The notes beneath the pieces are model-generated. The model was given only the letters and a program-made list of their open reading frames with translations. It had not been told where the DNA came from and did not search any database. DNA of 22,797 bases from Actinobacteria bacterium 13_2_20CM_68_14 (GTDB lineage: Bacteria > Actinomycetota > Thermoleophilia > Gaiellales > Gaiellaceae). The stretch lies in the NCBI GenBank assembly GCA_001914705.1, contig MNDB01000115.1, positions 1 through 22,797 of the forward strand, given 5' to 3'. The position numbers and the translations under genes were made by a program. How positions within the stretch are numbered: the stretch's first letter is position 1; the number at the start of each line of letters is the position of its first letter. Positions 6,237-13,223 of the stretch are shown one piece after another.

Positions 6237-7579
6237 GAGCGGATGGCCGCCAGCACTTCGTCGCGCTTGCGCTCCATCAGCTCGGGCGTCCGTGCCTCGA
6301 GATTCAGCCGTAGCAAGGGTTCCGTATTCGACGGCCGCACGTTCATGTGCCAGTCACCCGCGTCGATCGAAAGCCCGTCGAGGTGGCTCACCTCGCCCTC
6401 GCTCCCGAAGCGCTGCTCCAGCTCCTGCAGCTTCCCCGCCACGTCGGCGACCTCGGTGTTGAGCTCGCCGGTCAGGAAGTAGCGACCGCGATAGTCGGCG
6501 AGGATCTCCGACAGCTTGCGGCCCTCCTTCGAAACCAGTTCGAGCATCAGCAGGAAAGGAACCACCCCCGAGTCCGCCTGCGAGAAGTCGCGGAAGTAGT
6601 AGTGCCCGGAGACCTCGCCCCCGAAGGCAGCGCCTTCGTCGCGCATCCGCTGCTTGATGAACGCGTGGCCGACCCGGTTGATCAGTGGCACGCCGCCGGC
6701 GCGCACGATCGTCTCCGGCACGGCCCAGCTTGCGCGGAGGTCGTAGATGATCTTTGCGCCGGGCTCCTTCTCGAGCAGCGACGCGGCCAGCAGGGCGGTG
6801 ACGAAATCGCCGGGGACGAACTCGCCCGTGTCGTCGACGAAGAAGCACCGGTCGGCGTCGCCGTCGAACGCGGCGCCCAGGTCGGCGCCTTCCTCCAGCG
6901 TCTTCGCGACGATGAACTCGCGATTCTCCGGCAGCAGCGGGTTCGGCGGGTGATTGGGAAAGGACCCGTCGGGCTCGAAGAAGAATCGGATTGCGTCGAT
7001 CGGAAGCCGGTCGAGCACACGGGGCAGCATTGCGCCCGCCATCCCGTTCGCAGCGTCGATCACAACGCGCAGCGGCTTGATCGCCTGGACGTCGACGAAG
7101 GAGAGCACCCGGTCGACATAGGCGGGCCAGATGTCGTACGGCTCGACGCGGCCGCGCTTGCCTGTCTCCGAGCGGCCCTTGATCTCCACGGCCCGGTCGC
7201 GAATGTCAAGCAGCCCCGACTCCCCGCCGACGGGAAGCGCGCCACGGCGCACGATCTTCATGCCCGTGTACTCCTTCGGGTTGTGCGAGGCGGTGACGGC
7301 GACGCCGCCGTCAAGCCCCAGGTCGCCAACCGCGAAATACAGCATCTCAGTGCCGATGAGGCCGAGCTGGAGCACATCGGCCCCCGCGTCCGCGGCTCCG
7401 TCGGTCACGGCTTCGGTCAGCCCCGGGCTCGACACGCGCATGTCGTGTCCCACCGCGATCCGCTTCGGCTCGAACTGCTCGACGAAGGCGCGGCCGATCG
7501 CGTAGGCGCCCTCCTCGTCGATCTCCGCGGGATAGATGCCACGGACGTCATACGCCTTGAAGACCTTGGGATCGAGCAC
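6233..7579 (-). CDS. manB: Phosphomannomutase/phosphoglucomutase (alpha-D-phosphohexomutase)
   Basis: This enzyme interconverts hexose-1- and hexose-6-phosphates (mannose and/or glucose) for sugar-nucleotide, polysaccharide and glycan synthesis. With the GTG start at 7579 it has 448 residues, normal for the family. All four active-site loops are present: the phosphoserine loop TASHNP (96-101), the Mg-binding DGDADR (239-244), the sugar-binding GEVSGH (321-326) and the phosphate-binding RPSNTEP (415-421). The open frame extends upstream to 7777, but that extension is Pro/Arg-rich and unlike the family. GTG 7579 is preceded by a TAGCAT -10-like hexamer 8 nt away. Loop sequences do not settle whether mannose or glucose phosphate is preferred. 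It is the first gene of the three-gene minus-strand operon. Confidence 0.92.
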   Translation of the reverse strand: MLDPKVFKAYDVRGIYPAEIDEEGAYAIGRAFVEQFEPKRIAVGHDMRVSSPGLTEAVTDGAADAGADVLQLGLIGTEMLYFAVGDLGLDGGVAVTASHNPKEYTGMKIVRRGALPVGGESGLLDIRDRAVEIKGRSETGKRGRVEPYDIWPAYVDRVLSFVDVQAIKPLRVVIDAANGMAGAMLPRVLDRLPIDAIRFFFEPDGSFPNHPPNPLLPENREFIVAKTLEEGADLGAAFDGDADRCFFVDDTGEFVPGDFVTALLAASLLEKEPGAKIIYDLRASWAVPETIVRAGGVPLINRVGHAFIKQRMRDEGAAFGGEVSGHYYFRDFSQADSGVVPFLLMLELVSKEGRKLSEILADYRGRYFLTGELNTEVADVAGKLQELEQRFGSEGEVSHLDGLSIDAGDWHMNVRPSNTEPLLRLNLEARTPELMERKRDEVLAAIRS

Positions 7580-7587
7580 CGGCCGGG

Positions 7588-7593
7588 ATGCTA
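7588..7593 (-). promoter_or_regulatory. -10-like hexamer TAGCAT for the phosphohexomutase operon
   Basis: On the minus strand TAGCAT ends 8 nt before GTG 7579. It supports the short start over the long open frame and suggests a leaderless mRNA. Confidence 0.4.
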
Positions 7594-7996
7594 ACCGCGA
7601 CGCCTGCGTCCAACGGCGCTCCGGCGGACTCTGCGGCAAAGGCCGACCGGGGCGCCGCTGAGCGTTGCGCTTGCTGCGCCAGGGCTGCGTGGTATGCGGT
7701 CGGCCGCGCGGCCCGAGGGGAGGGGAGATGCCGATCGCGGCCTGTTGCAGGCACTCAACCCGACAAGCAGGAGACATTCGCGCCGTACGTCGCCGCTGTC
7801 AAATAAGGGTCTCGCAGTTTGCGTGTCTTTTCGTCAGTTTTCGGTGTTTCTGGTCGAAACGCAGCAGTTTTCCACCGGATCGCGTGCTGCGCGCCGACGA
7901 GCGTGAAAGCTCGCCGACGCCGGAGGTCCGCACCGGCCGTGTTTTTTGGCTTGAAACCTGGATTTTCAGGACTTTTGACGGCTGCGCGGTCGTTCA
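7594..7996. other. Divergent intergenic region, partly AT-richer than its surroundings
   Basis: About 400 nt separate the phosphohexomutase promoter from the cyclase promoter, and I see no convincing gene in them. From roughly 7800 to 7990 the sequence is visibly richer in T and A than the flanking genes. It contains short hairpins: gtttc-tggtc-gaaac near 7844-7858 and cgagc-gtgaaa-gctcg near 7898-7913. The length leaves room for regulator binding or a small RNA, but no specific site is recognised. Confidence 0.4.
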
Positions 7997-8002
7997 TAGA
8001 CT
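7997..8002 (+). promoter_or_regulatory. -10-like hexamer TAGACT upstream of the cyclase/ATPase gene
   Basis: TAGACT ends 7 nt before GTG 8010. It fixes the likely start of a gene whose open frame runs upstream to 7665. A second TAGGCT (8003-8008) touches the start codon and is less likely. Confidence 0.4.
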
Positions 8003-8009
8003 TAGGCTC

Positions 8010-10904
8010 GTGGAACGAAAGCTCGCAACCGTTCTGTTCGTCGACCTCGTCGATTCGACGGCGCTCGTTGCCGGTGCCGACCCGGAGGTCGCGCGCCGGC
8101 GGGTGACGCAGTTCTTCGACCGGGTCTCGCACTGCGTGACCACGCACGGGGGCATCGTCGAGAAGTTCGCGGGCGACGCCGTCCTGGCTGCGTTCGGAAT
8201 TCCGCAGGCCCACGAGGATGACGCCGAGCGCGCGGTCCGCGCGGCGCTGGCGATGCTGGACTCCGTCGCCGAGCTAGGGCTCGAGGCCCGCGTCGGCGTC
8301 GAGTCGGGCGAGGTCGTCGTCGACGAGGCCGACTCGACCTTCGCGACGGGCGAGGCCGTGACCCTGGCCGCGAGGCTCCAACAGGCGGCCGGCGCAGGCG
8401 AGGTGCTGATCGGGCCGCACGCGTACCGGCTGACGAGTGGGCGGCTGCAGACCGAGGATGTCGGTCCGCTCGACGTCAAGGGCTTCGGCGACCGGATCTG
8501 GACGTGGAGGGCCGAGGCGGTGCTCGACGGCGCACTGAAGCGCGGCGGCGTCGCGGCGCCCCTCGTCGGGCGCGAGGCGGAGCTCGAGCTGCTGCAGAAC
8601 ACGTACGAACGCGCCGTCCGCAATCGCCGCGCCCACCTGTTCACGCTTTACGGCGACCCCGGCGTCGGCAAGAGCCGGCTCGCGCAGGAGTTCGTGGAAG
8701 GCCTCGAAGGCGCAACCGTGCTCGTGGGCCGGGCGCTGCCCTATGGCGAGAGCGTCACGTACTGGCCGCTTGCCGAGATGGTCAAGTCCGCCGCAGGGAT
8801 CACCGACGACGACCCGCTCGAAGTGGCGGTCGAGAAACTGCGCGAATCCTGCGAGAACGAGGCGATCGCCGACCTGCTCGGGCTCGCCTCCGGCGTGCTC
8901 GAGGCGGTCAAGGGTGAGCGGAGTCAGCAGGAGATCGCCTGGGCGGCGCGCGAGTGGGTCGAGCGCATGGAGGACGCGTTGCTCGACCTGATCGAACACC
9001 TCGCAGAGTGGGTGCGTGACGCCCCGCTTCTGATCATCGGCCTTGCCCGAGCGGAGCTCCTCGATGTGCGCCCCGGCTGGGGCGGCGGCAGGCTCCGGGC
9101 GACTGCGATCGAGCTCGAGCCGCTGGGGCGAGAGGAAAGCGAGCAGCTCGTCGAGGCGCTTGCGGCGGACGGACCCCTCGACGCCGACGCCCTCGAGGCG
9201 TTGCTGGAAAAGACCGAGGGGAACCCGCTGTTCGTCGAGGAGACCGTGCGGATGCTTGCCGAATGCGAAGGGCGGCCGCTCTCCGAGTTCGCCGAGCGGA
9301 TCCCTGACACCCTCCAGGCGCTGATCGCTGCCCGCATCGACCGTCTCCCGCCGGAGGAGAAGACCGTGCTCCAGCGCGCATCGGTGATCGGCCGGACCTT
9401 CTGGGGCGGAGCGATCAAGGAGCTTGCAACCGAGGTCGAGGAGCTCGACTCGGTGCTCGACACGCTGCTTCTGCGGGAGTTCCTCGTCCCCGAGGTGCGG
9501 TCGTCGATCTCAGGCGAAACCGCCTACCGCTTCAAGCACGTGCTGATCCGCGAAGTGGCGTATTCGGGTCTCTCGAAGTCCGCGCGAGCCGACCTGCACG
9601 AGCGCTTCGCCCACTGGCTGCGCGAGCGCGCCGGCGAGGAGCTGCTCGAGATCCGCGCCTACCACCTCGACCAGGCCGCGGCGTTGATCGCCGAGCTCGA
9701 CGGCGGCCCGCCGCCCGAGCTGGCCCACGAGGCTGCAGAGGCGCTCGAGACGGCCGGACGGCGCTCGCTCGCGCGCGAGGCGCATCGGTCAGCCCGTAAG
9801 CAGCTGCTGCGGGCGCTCGAGCTGGAACCGACCCTGGAGCGCCGGTATCAGGCGGCGCGGGCGGCGTGGCGGCTCGGCGACCTGCCGGCCGTCTCGAAGG
9901 AGATGGAGCGTGTCCGGGCGGAGGCCGCGGAGGAGGGCGACCGCTGGTGCGAAGCCCGCGCGCTCGCGGCGCTGTCCGAGGTCGCGTTGAACCGCGACGC
10001 CGACGTGGACGAGGCGAGTCGGCTGGCGGCGCTCGCCGTCGATGTGGCCGACGCCAACGACTACGAGCCGCGCTTCGATGCTCTCCACGTGCTCAACACG
10101 GGTGCATGGTGGCGCGGCCGGTTGACCGATTCCGAACGCTACGCGCGCGACCAGCTCGCGCTCGCCCAGGAGGCCGGGCGCGGAGATCTGGAGAGCCGGG
10201 CCGCCATCGATCTGGCCGGCGTGTACAACGCGCGGAAGGATTACGAGCTGGCGGCGCCGCTCTACGCGCGTGCGCTCGAGCTGGCCGAGCAGAGCGGCTC
10301 GATCGTCGCGCGCGGACATGCCCTGGCGTCCTCGGGAGACTTTGCGGTCTATCGCGAGGACTACGACGAGGCTCAGCGGCAGCTCGAGGAGGCTCGAGCC
10401 TTGTACGAGGAGGCCGGAGTCGCCTCGGCGCTCGGCCGCGTCCTCTACCGCCTCGCGGTCGTAGCCTGGCACCAGGGCGACCTCGACCGCGCCGAACGCC
10501 TGAGCCGCGACTCGATCAGGACGCTCGCGCCGCTCGAGGACCGCGGCACCCTTTGCGAGGCGCAGCGTCGGCTCGCCGAAGTTCTGCTCGAGAAGGGCAA
10601 AGTGGACGAGGCCGAGCGCTACGCAGAGGCGGCTCTCGACACGGTCGGCCCCCAGGACATGACCTCGAGGGCTTCGACACGCTCCACTCTCGCCCGCGTG
10701 CGGAGCGCTCAGGGGCGCTTTGACGAAGCCGAGAAGCTGCTACGCGAGGCGGTGGGCATCATCGACGAGACCGAATACTGCGCGTTCGGTTCGGAGACGC
10801 TGCAGGCCCTGGCTCAGCTGCTGCGTGACCGCGGCCGCGAGGACGAGGCCGAGGTCTTCGAGCGGCGGCTCGAGGGCACCAGAGTCGCCTCCAGCGCAGC
10901 CTGA
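8010..10904 (+). CDS. Class III nucleotide cyclase-like / STAND-type ATPase / TPR signalling protein, Walker B region missing
   Basis: With GTG 8010 the protein has 964 residues. Residues 1-165 form a class III cyclase homology domain with metal-binding Asp 12 (FVDLVDST) and Asp 56 (EKFAGDAV). In the usual VN..AAR motif the Asn is replaced by Thr (VTLAARL, Thr118), so cyclase activity is uncertain. Residues 185-600 form an AAA_16/STAND ATPase module with Walker A GDPGVGKS (215-222). The expected block of hydrophobic residues plus Asp-Asp/Glu-x-His-Trp (Walker B) is absent: ERM (320) runs directly into EDALLDLIEHL, about 16-18 residues short, without a frame change. From about residue 700 to the end there are repeated TPR-like helical pairs. 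Such proteins are usually signal-responsive regulators and are abundant in actinobacteria. A CpdA-like phosphoesterase gene occurs in the window, but about 7.5 kb away. Confidence 0.85.
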   Translation: MERKLATVLFVDLVDSTALVAGADPEVARRRVTQFFDRVSHCVTTHGGIVEKFAGDAVLAAFGIPQAHEDDAERAVRAALAMLDSVAELGLEARVGVESGEVVVDEADSTFATGEAVTLAARLQQAAGAGEVLIGPHAYRLTSGRLQTEDVGPLDVKGFGDRIWTWRAEAVLDGALKRGGVAAPLVGREAELELLQNTYERAVRNRRAHLFTLYGDPGVGKSRLAQEFVEGLEGATVLVGRALPYGESVTYWPLAEMVKSAAGITDDDPLEVAVEKLRESCENEAIADLLGLASGVLEAVKGERSQQEIAWAAREWVERMEDALLDLIEHLAEWVRDAPLLIIGLARAELLDVRPGWGGGRLRATAIELEPLGREESEQLVEALAADGPLDADALEALLEKTEGNPLFVEETVRMLAECEGRPLSEFAERIPDTLQALIAARIDRLPPEEKTVLQRASVIGRTFWGGAIKELATEVEELDSVLDTLLLREFLVPEVRSSISGETAYRFKHVLIREVAYSGLSKSARADLHERFAHWLRERAGEELLEIRAYHLDQAAALIAELDGGPPPELAHEAAEALETAGRRSLAREAHRSARKQLLRALELEPTLERRYQAARAAWRLGDLPAVSKEMERVRAEAAEEGDRWCEARALAALSEVALNRDADVDEASRLAALAVDVADANDYEPRFDALHVLNTGAWWRGRLTDSERYARDQLALAQEAGRGDLESRAAIDLAGVYNARKDYELAAPLYARALELAEQSGSIVARGHALASSGDFAVYREDYDEAQRQLEEARALYEEAGVASALGRVLYRLAVVAWHQGDLDRAERLSRDSIRTLAPLEDRGTLCEAQRRLAEVLLEKGKVDEAERYAEAALDTVGPQDMTSRASTRSTLARVRSAQGRFDEAEKLLREAVGIIDETEYCAFGSETLQALAQLLRDRGREDEAEVFERRLEGTRVASSAA

Positions 10905-11695
10905 ATCGCCTGATGTGAAGCCTCGTCCGGCGACTCGCTGATCACCGTCGCGGGCCGCTCGAAACGCGCCAGCGCCTCGCCCAGCGGCTCGGCGCGCAGT
11001 GTCCCCTCGCCGTACGGCAGGTGCTTCGTCTCGTTTCGGTTCGCATAGGCAATGTCCGAGAAGTGGACGTGGAAGGGCGCGCCGGGCTCGAGCACGTCGT
11101 CGGCGCCCTCGAGAATCTCGGCGAAGGCCTCGGTCTCGGTGAAGCCGCCGTCGGTGACGGCGTGCAGGTGGGCGAAATCGACGACGGGGCGGACCCAGCC
11201 GGTGCGAGCGGCGATCGTGAACACGTCTTCCGCCGTCCCGAGCTCGCGGACGCGGCCCATGATCTCGACCCCGAACGGCACCGCGCGGTCTTTGCCCTCG
11301 AGCCGCTCCCGGAGCTCGCCGAGCTGCTCGACAACCGAGTCGATCGCGTCCGACCGCTCGCGGCCGAGCAGGAAGCCGGGGTGGAAGACGACGAGCTCGG
11401 CGCCGGCCGATTTCGCGATCCCGGCAGAGTGGTCGAGCATCCCGACGGCCATGCGCTGCTTCTTGTCGCGCTCGACGTGACCCATGAAGCCCGCAATCGG
11501 TGCGTGGACGGAGAGCACGATTCCCGCCTCGCGCGCAAGCTCACCGAGGCGTTCCGCCCACGGGTAGTCCATCCAGAACTTGCCCTCGAAGTCGATCTCG
11601 CAGGCGGTGTAGCCGCGCTCCTGGAGCAATTCGATCGCTGCCTCCGGGCTCTCACGCGAGGGAACTCGAGCCGGCCCGAAATGGAGCGCTCCCAT
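10814..11695 (-). CDS. Endonuclease IV-like / xylose isomerase-like TIM barrel protein
   Basis: This 293-residue protein begins LHFGPARVPS, like the divergent endonuclease IV-type TIM barrels rather than classical Nfo. Candidate metal ligands appear in barrel order: SVHAPI, VVFHPG, GVEIMG, VVDFAHLH, FHVHFSD, KHLPYGEG and ISESPD, matching the His/Glu/Asp set of AP endonuclease IV. The role may be AP-site or other phosphodiester cleavage, or sugar isomerisation; the family is mixed. Start ATG 11695 has a TAGCGT hexamer 7 nt upstream. The last ~30 codons (91 bp) run antisense through the 3' end of the cyclase/ATPase gene. That tail (SSRRSKTSASSSRPRSRSS) is low complexity and probably non-essential, since the last ligand lies before it. 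Confidence 0.8.
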   Translation of the reverse strand: MGALHFGPARVPSRESPEAAIELLQERGYTACEIDFEGKFWMDYPWAERLGELAREAGIVLSVHAPIAGFMGHVERDKKQRMAVGMLDHSAGIAKSAGAELVVFHPGFLLGRERSDAIDSVVEQLGELRERLEGKDRAVPFGVEIMGRVRELGTAEDVFTIAARTGWVRPVVDFAHLHAVTDGGFTETEAFAEILEGADDVLEPGAPFHVHFSDIAYANRNETKHLPYGEGTLRAEPLGEALARFERPATVISESPDEASHQAIQAALEATLVPSSRRSKTSASSSRPRSRSS

Positions 11696-11702
11696 CCGGC
11701 CA

Positions 11703-11708
11703 ACGCTA
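11703..11708 (-). promoter_or_regulatory. -10-like hexamer TAGCGT for the TIM barrel gene
   Basis: On the minus strand it ends 7 nt before ATG 11695. It stands back to back with the plus-strand promoter at 11740. Confidence 0.35.
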
Positions 11709-11739
11709 GCTGAGCGTCAGTGCCGTCCGACCCTTTTCT

Positions 11740-11745
11740 TACGCT
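11740..11745 (+). promoter_or_regulatory. -10-like hexamer TACGCT, in a start module nearly identical to that of rel
   Basis: TACGCTTTTTCCATG (11740-11754) differs from the rel start module TACACTTTTTCCATG (2813-2827) at one base. Spacing from hexamer to ATG is 6 nt. Confidence 0.4.
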
Positions 11746-11751
11746 TTTTCC

Positions 11752-11994
11752 ATGCCGAAACGCCCGAGCCGCATCGATCTGCTGGAACTCGATATCGACC
11801 TCCGCCTCGCCGACCTCTGGCGTGAGGCCGCCGAGATCGACGAGTGGAACCTCGATGTCGTCGCGGCCTTCATGCGCGCCGCCTACGGGAAGGGCTACTG
11901 CGACGCGCTGACCGAAGATTCGCCCGGCAGCCTCTGCGAAGAGCACGGCTACCGGGTGCCCGCGCGGCGGGCCACGGCGACACCCGAAGCCTGA
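11752..11994 (+). CDS. Small acidic conserved-looking protein, function unknown
   Basis: This 80-residue soluble protein has helical, charged character (IDLLELDIDLRLADLWREAAEIDEW...) and an aromatic/glycine segment AAYGKGYCDAL at about residues 43-53. Two cysteines (in YCDA and SLCEEHGY) are too few and too far apart for a classical zinc ribbon. I do not recognise a named family. A strong start context (TACGCT 6 nt before ATG 11752), coding-like composition and a position immediately before another small gene support a real gene. The gap to the next gene's GTG is 21 nt, and that gene has its own -10-like hexamer. Confidence 0.65.
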   Translation: MPKRPSRIDLLELDIDLRLADLWREAAEIDEWNLDVVAAFMRAAYGKGYCDALTEDSPGSLCEEHGYRVPARRATATPEA

Positions 11995-12002
11995 CCCGCC
12001 AC

Positions 12003-12008
12003 TAGCAT
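12003..12008 (+). promoter_or_regulatory. -10-like hexamer TAGCAT before the CcmI-like gene
   Basis: TAGCAT ends 7 nt before GTG 12016. Confidence 0.35.
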
Positions 12009-12015
12009 TTGGCGC

Positions 12016-12348
12016 GTGAGTGTCTGGCTCTCGCTCGGCGTTGTGCTCGCTGTCGCCGCTGTCGTCGTGGTCGCGCTGCCGTTTCTCCGGCGGCCCGGGA
12101 TCACGGCCGCGGAAGACCGGCTCGGCGAGCCTGATGAGCTCGAGCGCCGCAGGCTGGAGCTCGCGGAGGAGCGCGACCGCGCGCTGGCAGCCCTGAAGGA
12201 GCTCGAGTTCGACCATCGCACCGGCAAGGTCTCCGACGAGGACTACCGCGAGTTGGTCGGACCGCTGCGCAGGAGGGCGGCCGAAGCGCTGCGCGCCCTA
12301 GAGCCGCGTTCGGGCGAAGCCGAAGCGAAGGTCCATGCCCGTGGCTAA
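12016..12348 (+). CDS. CcmI/CycH N-terminal-like membrane-anchored protein
   Basis: This 110-residue protein has one N-terminal membrane helix (about residues 3-22, LSLGVVLAVAAVVVVALPFL). A basic/charged coiled-coil region follows, with ERDRALAALKELEFDHRTGKVSDEDYRELVGPLRRRA. That segment matches the short N-terminal domain seen in the cytochrome c maturation protein CcmI and in many stand-alone actinobacterial proteins. The TPR part of full CcmI is absent, so a role in cytochrome c maturation is only suggested. The gene starts at GTG 12016 and overlaps the downstream zinc-ribbon gene by 14 bp (or 8 bp if that gene uses GTG 12341), indicating an operon. Confidence 0.7.
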   Translation: MSVWLSLGVVLAVAAVVVVALPFLRRPGITAAEDRLGEPDELERRRLELAEERDRALAALKELEFDHRTGKVSDEDYRELVGPLRRRAAEALRALEPRSGEAEAKVHARG

Positions 12349-13174
12349 CTGCGCCAACTGCGGCGCCCGGCTGCCGAAGGACGGGCGCTTCTGCCCCGAG
12401 TGCGGCGTTCGAACCTCGGTCGAGAACGACGCCACCGCCGTCGAGGAGATTCCGCCAGACGAGACCGGACGCGTTCCTGTGCACACGGTCTCCGTGACTC
12501 CGCGGTATTTCGGCATCGCGCCGCCGCTCGCGCTGTTCGCGATCGCAGTCGCAGCGCTCGCCGCCGCGATCGTCGTCCTCGTGGCCGGCAAGGCGATCGC
12601 GGGGGCGCTGCTGCTGGCCGCCGCCGCGCTCTTCTCGGTGCTCTTCGTCACAGCGTCCAAGCGGCTGCCCGAGAACGCCGTCGCGAGGGTGGGCCGCCGC
12701 GTCTTTGCGACGGCCCGGGACCGGACCGGGTTCGCGGTCGAGGCCGTCAGCGTTCACTCGACTACCCGGGTGGAGCTCTTCCGGCTTCGCCGCGAGCTCT
12801 CAGAGCTTGTCGCCGAACGCGCCGAAGCCGCCCGGGCGCTCGGCGAGGCTGTGTACGTTGGCGCCGAAGACGAGATCGAAGCCGGCCGCAACCGGATGAG
12901 CGAGATCGAGCAGGCGCTCGCAGACAAGGAGGGGGAGATGACGAGAGTGACAGCAGCAGCGAACGAGCGCATTCAGCGCGCGCAGCTCCAGGTCCAGCCG
13001 ACCGAGGTGGTCGAGCCACCGGAGGTGCCCGAGCCGATGCCGGCTCCGTCCGAGCCGCCGCAACCCGTCATCGTCCCGGAGCCGTCGCCGGTGCCCTCGG
13101 AGCCCCCGATGCCCGTGCCCTCGCCGGAGCCGTCGCCGGAACCCTCGCCTCCACAACCCGAGCAGCCCAGCTGA
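12335..13174 (+). CDS. Zinc-ribbon membrane protein with coiled coil and Pro-rich tail
   Basis: This 279-residue protein begins with a zinc ribbon: Cys6, Cys9, Cys20 and Cys23 (NCANCG...FCPECG). A strongly hydrophobic region at about residues 67-111 can form two membrane helices. A charged helical/coiled-coil region spans roughly 150-215 (LFRLRRELSELVAERAEAAR...). The last ~55 residues are a Pro/Glu/Ser-rich low-complexity tail of PEPSP-like repeats, typical of an extended envelope-spanning linker. The order of domains and position between the CcmI-like gene and the M23 peptidase suggest a cell-envelope function, but no specific activity can be assigned. An alternative start, GTG 12341, would remove only two residues before the ribbon. 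Confidence 0.7.
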   Translation: MPVANCANCGARLPKDGRFCPECGVRTSVENDATAVEEIPPDETGRVPVHTVSVTPRYFGIAPPLALFAIAVAALAAAIVVLVAGKAIAGALLLAAAALFSVLFVTASKRLPENAVARVGRRVFATARDRTGFAVEAVSVHSTTRVELFRLRRELSELVAERAEAARALGEAVYVGAEDEIEAGRNRMSEIEQALADKEGEMTRVTAAANERIQRAQLQVQPTEVVEPPEVPEPMPAPSEPPQPVIVPEPSPVPSEPPMPVPSPEPSPEPSPPQPEQPS

Positions 13175-13223
13175 GGTAGAAACGGGTGCAGGGACGCCCG
13201 GAGGCTTCGCGAAAGTCCCGCAG

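Noticed and set aside
6347..7594. A 415-codon plus-strand frame opposite the phosphohexomutase
   Set aside because: The minus strand contains all four phosphohexomutase motifs; the plus-strand frame is a composition artefact.
7580..7777. Longer phosphohexomutase start at 7777
   Set aside because: The additional 66 residues are Pro/Arg/Gln-rich and unlike the family. GTG 7579 begins at the conserved FKAYDVRG region with a promoter hexamer just upstream.
7665..8009. N-terminal extension of the cyclase gene up to 7665
   Set aside because: The extension is Cys/Arg/Phe-rich and not cyclase-like, and crosses AT-richer non-coding sequence. GTG 8010 fits both the domain start and the TAGACT hexamer.
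13006..13174. DNA tandem repeat in the zinc-ribbon gene
   Set aside because: The repetition comes from Pro/Glu/Ser codons of a low-complexity protein tail; units are not identical or evenly spaced at DNA level.
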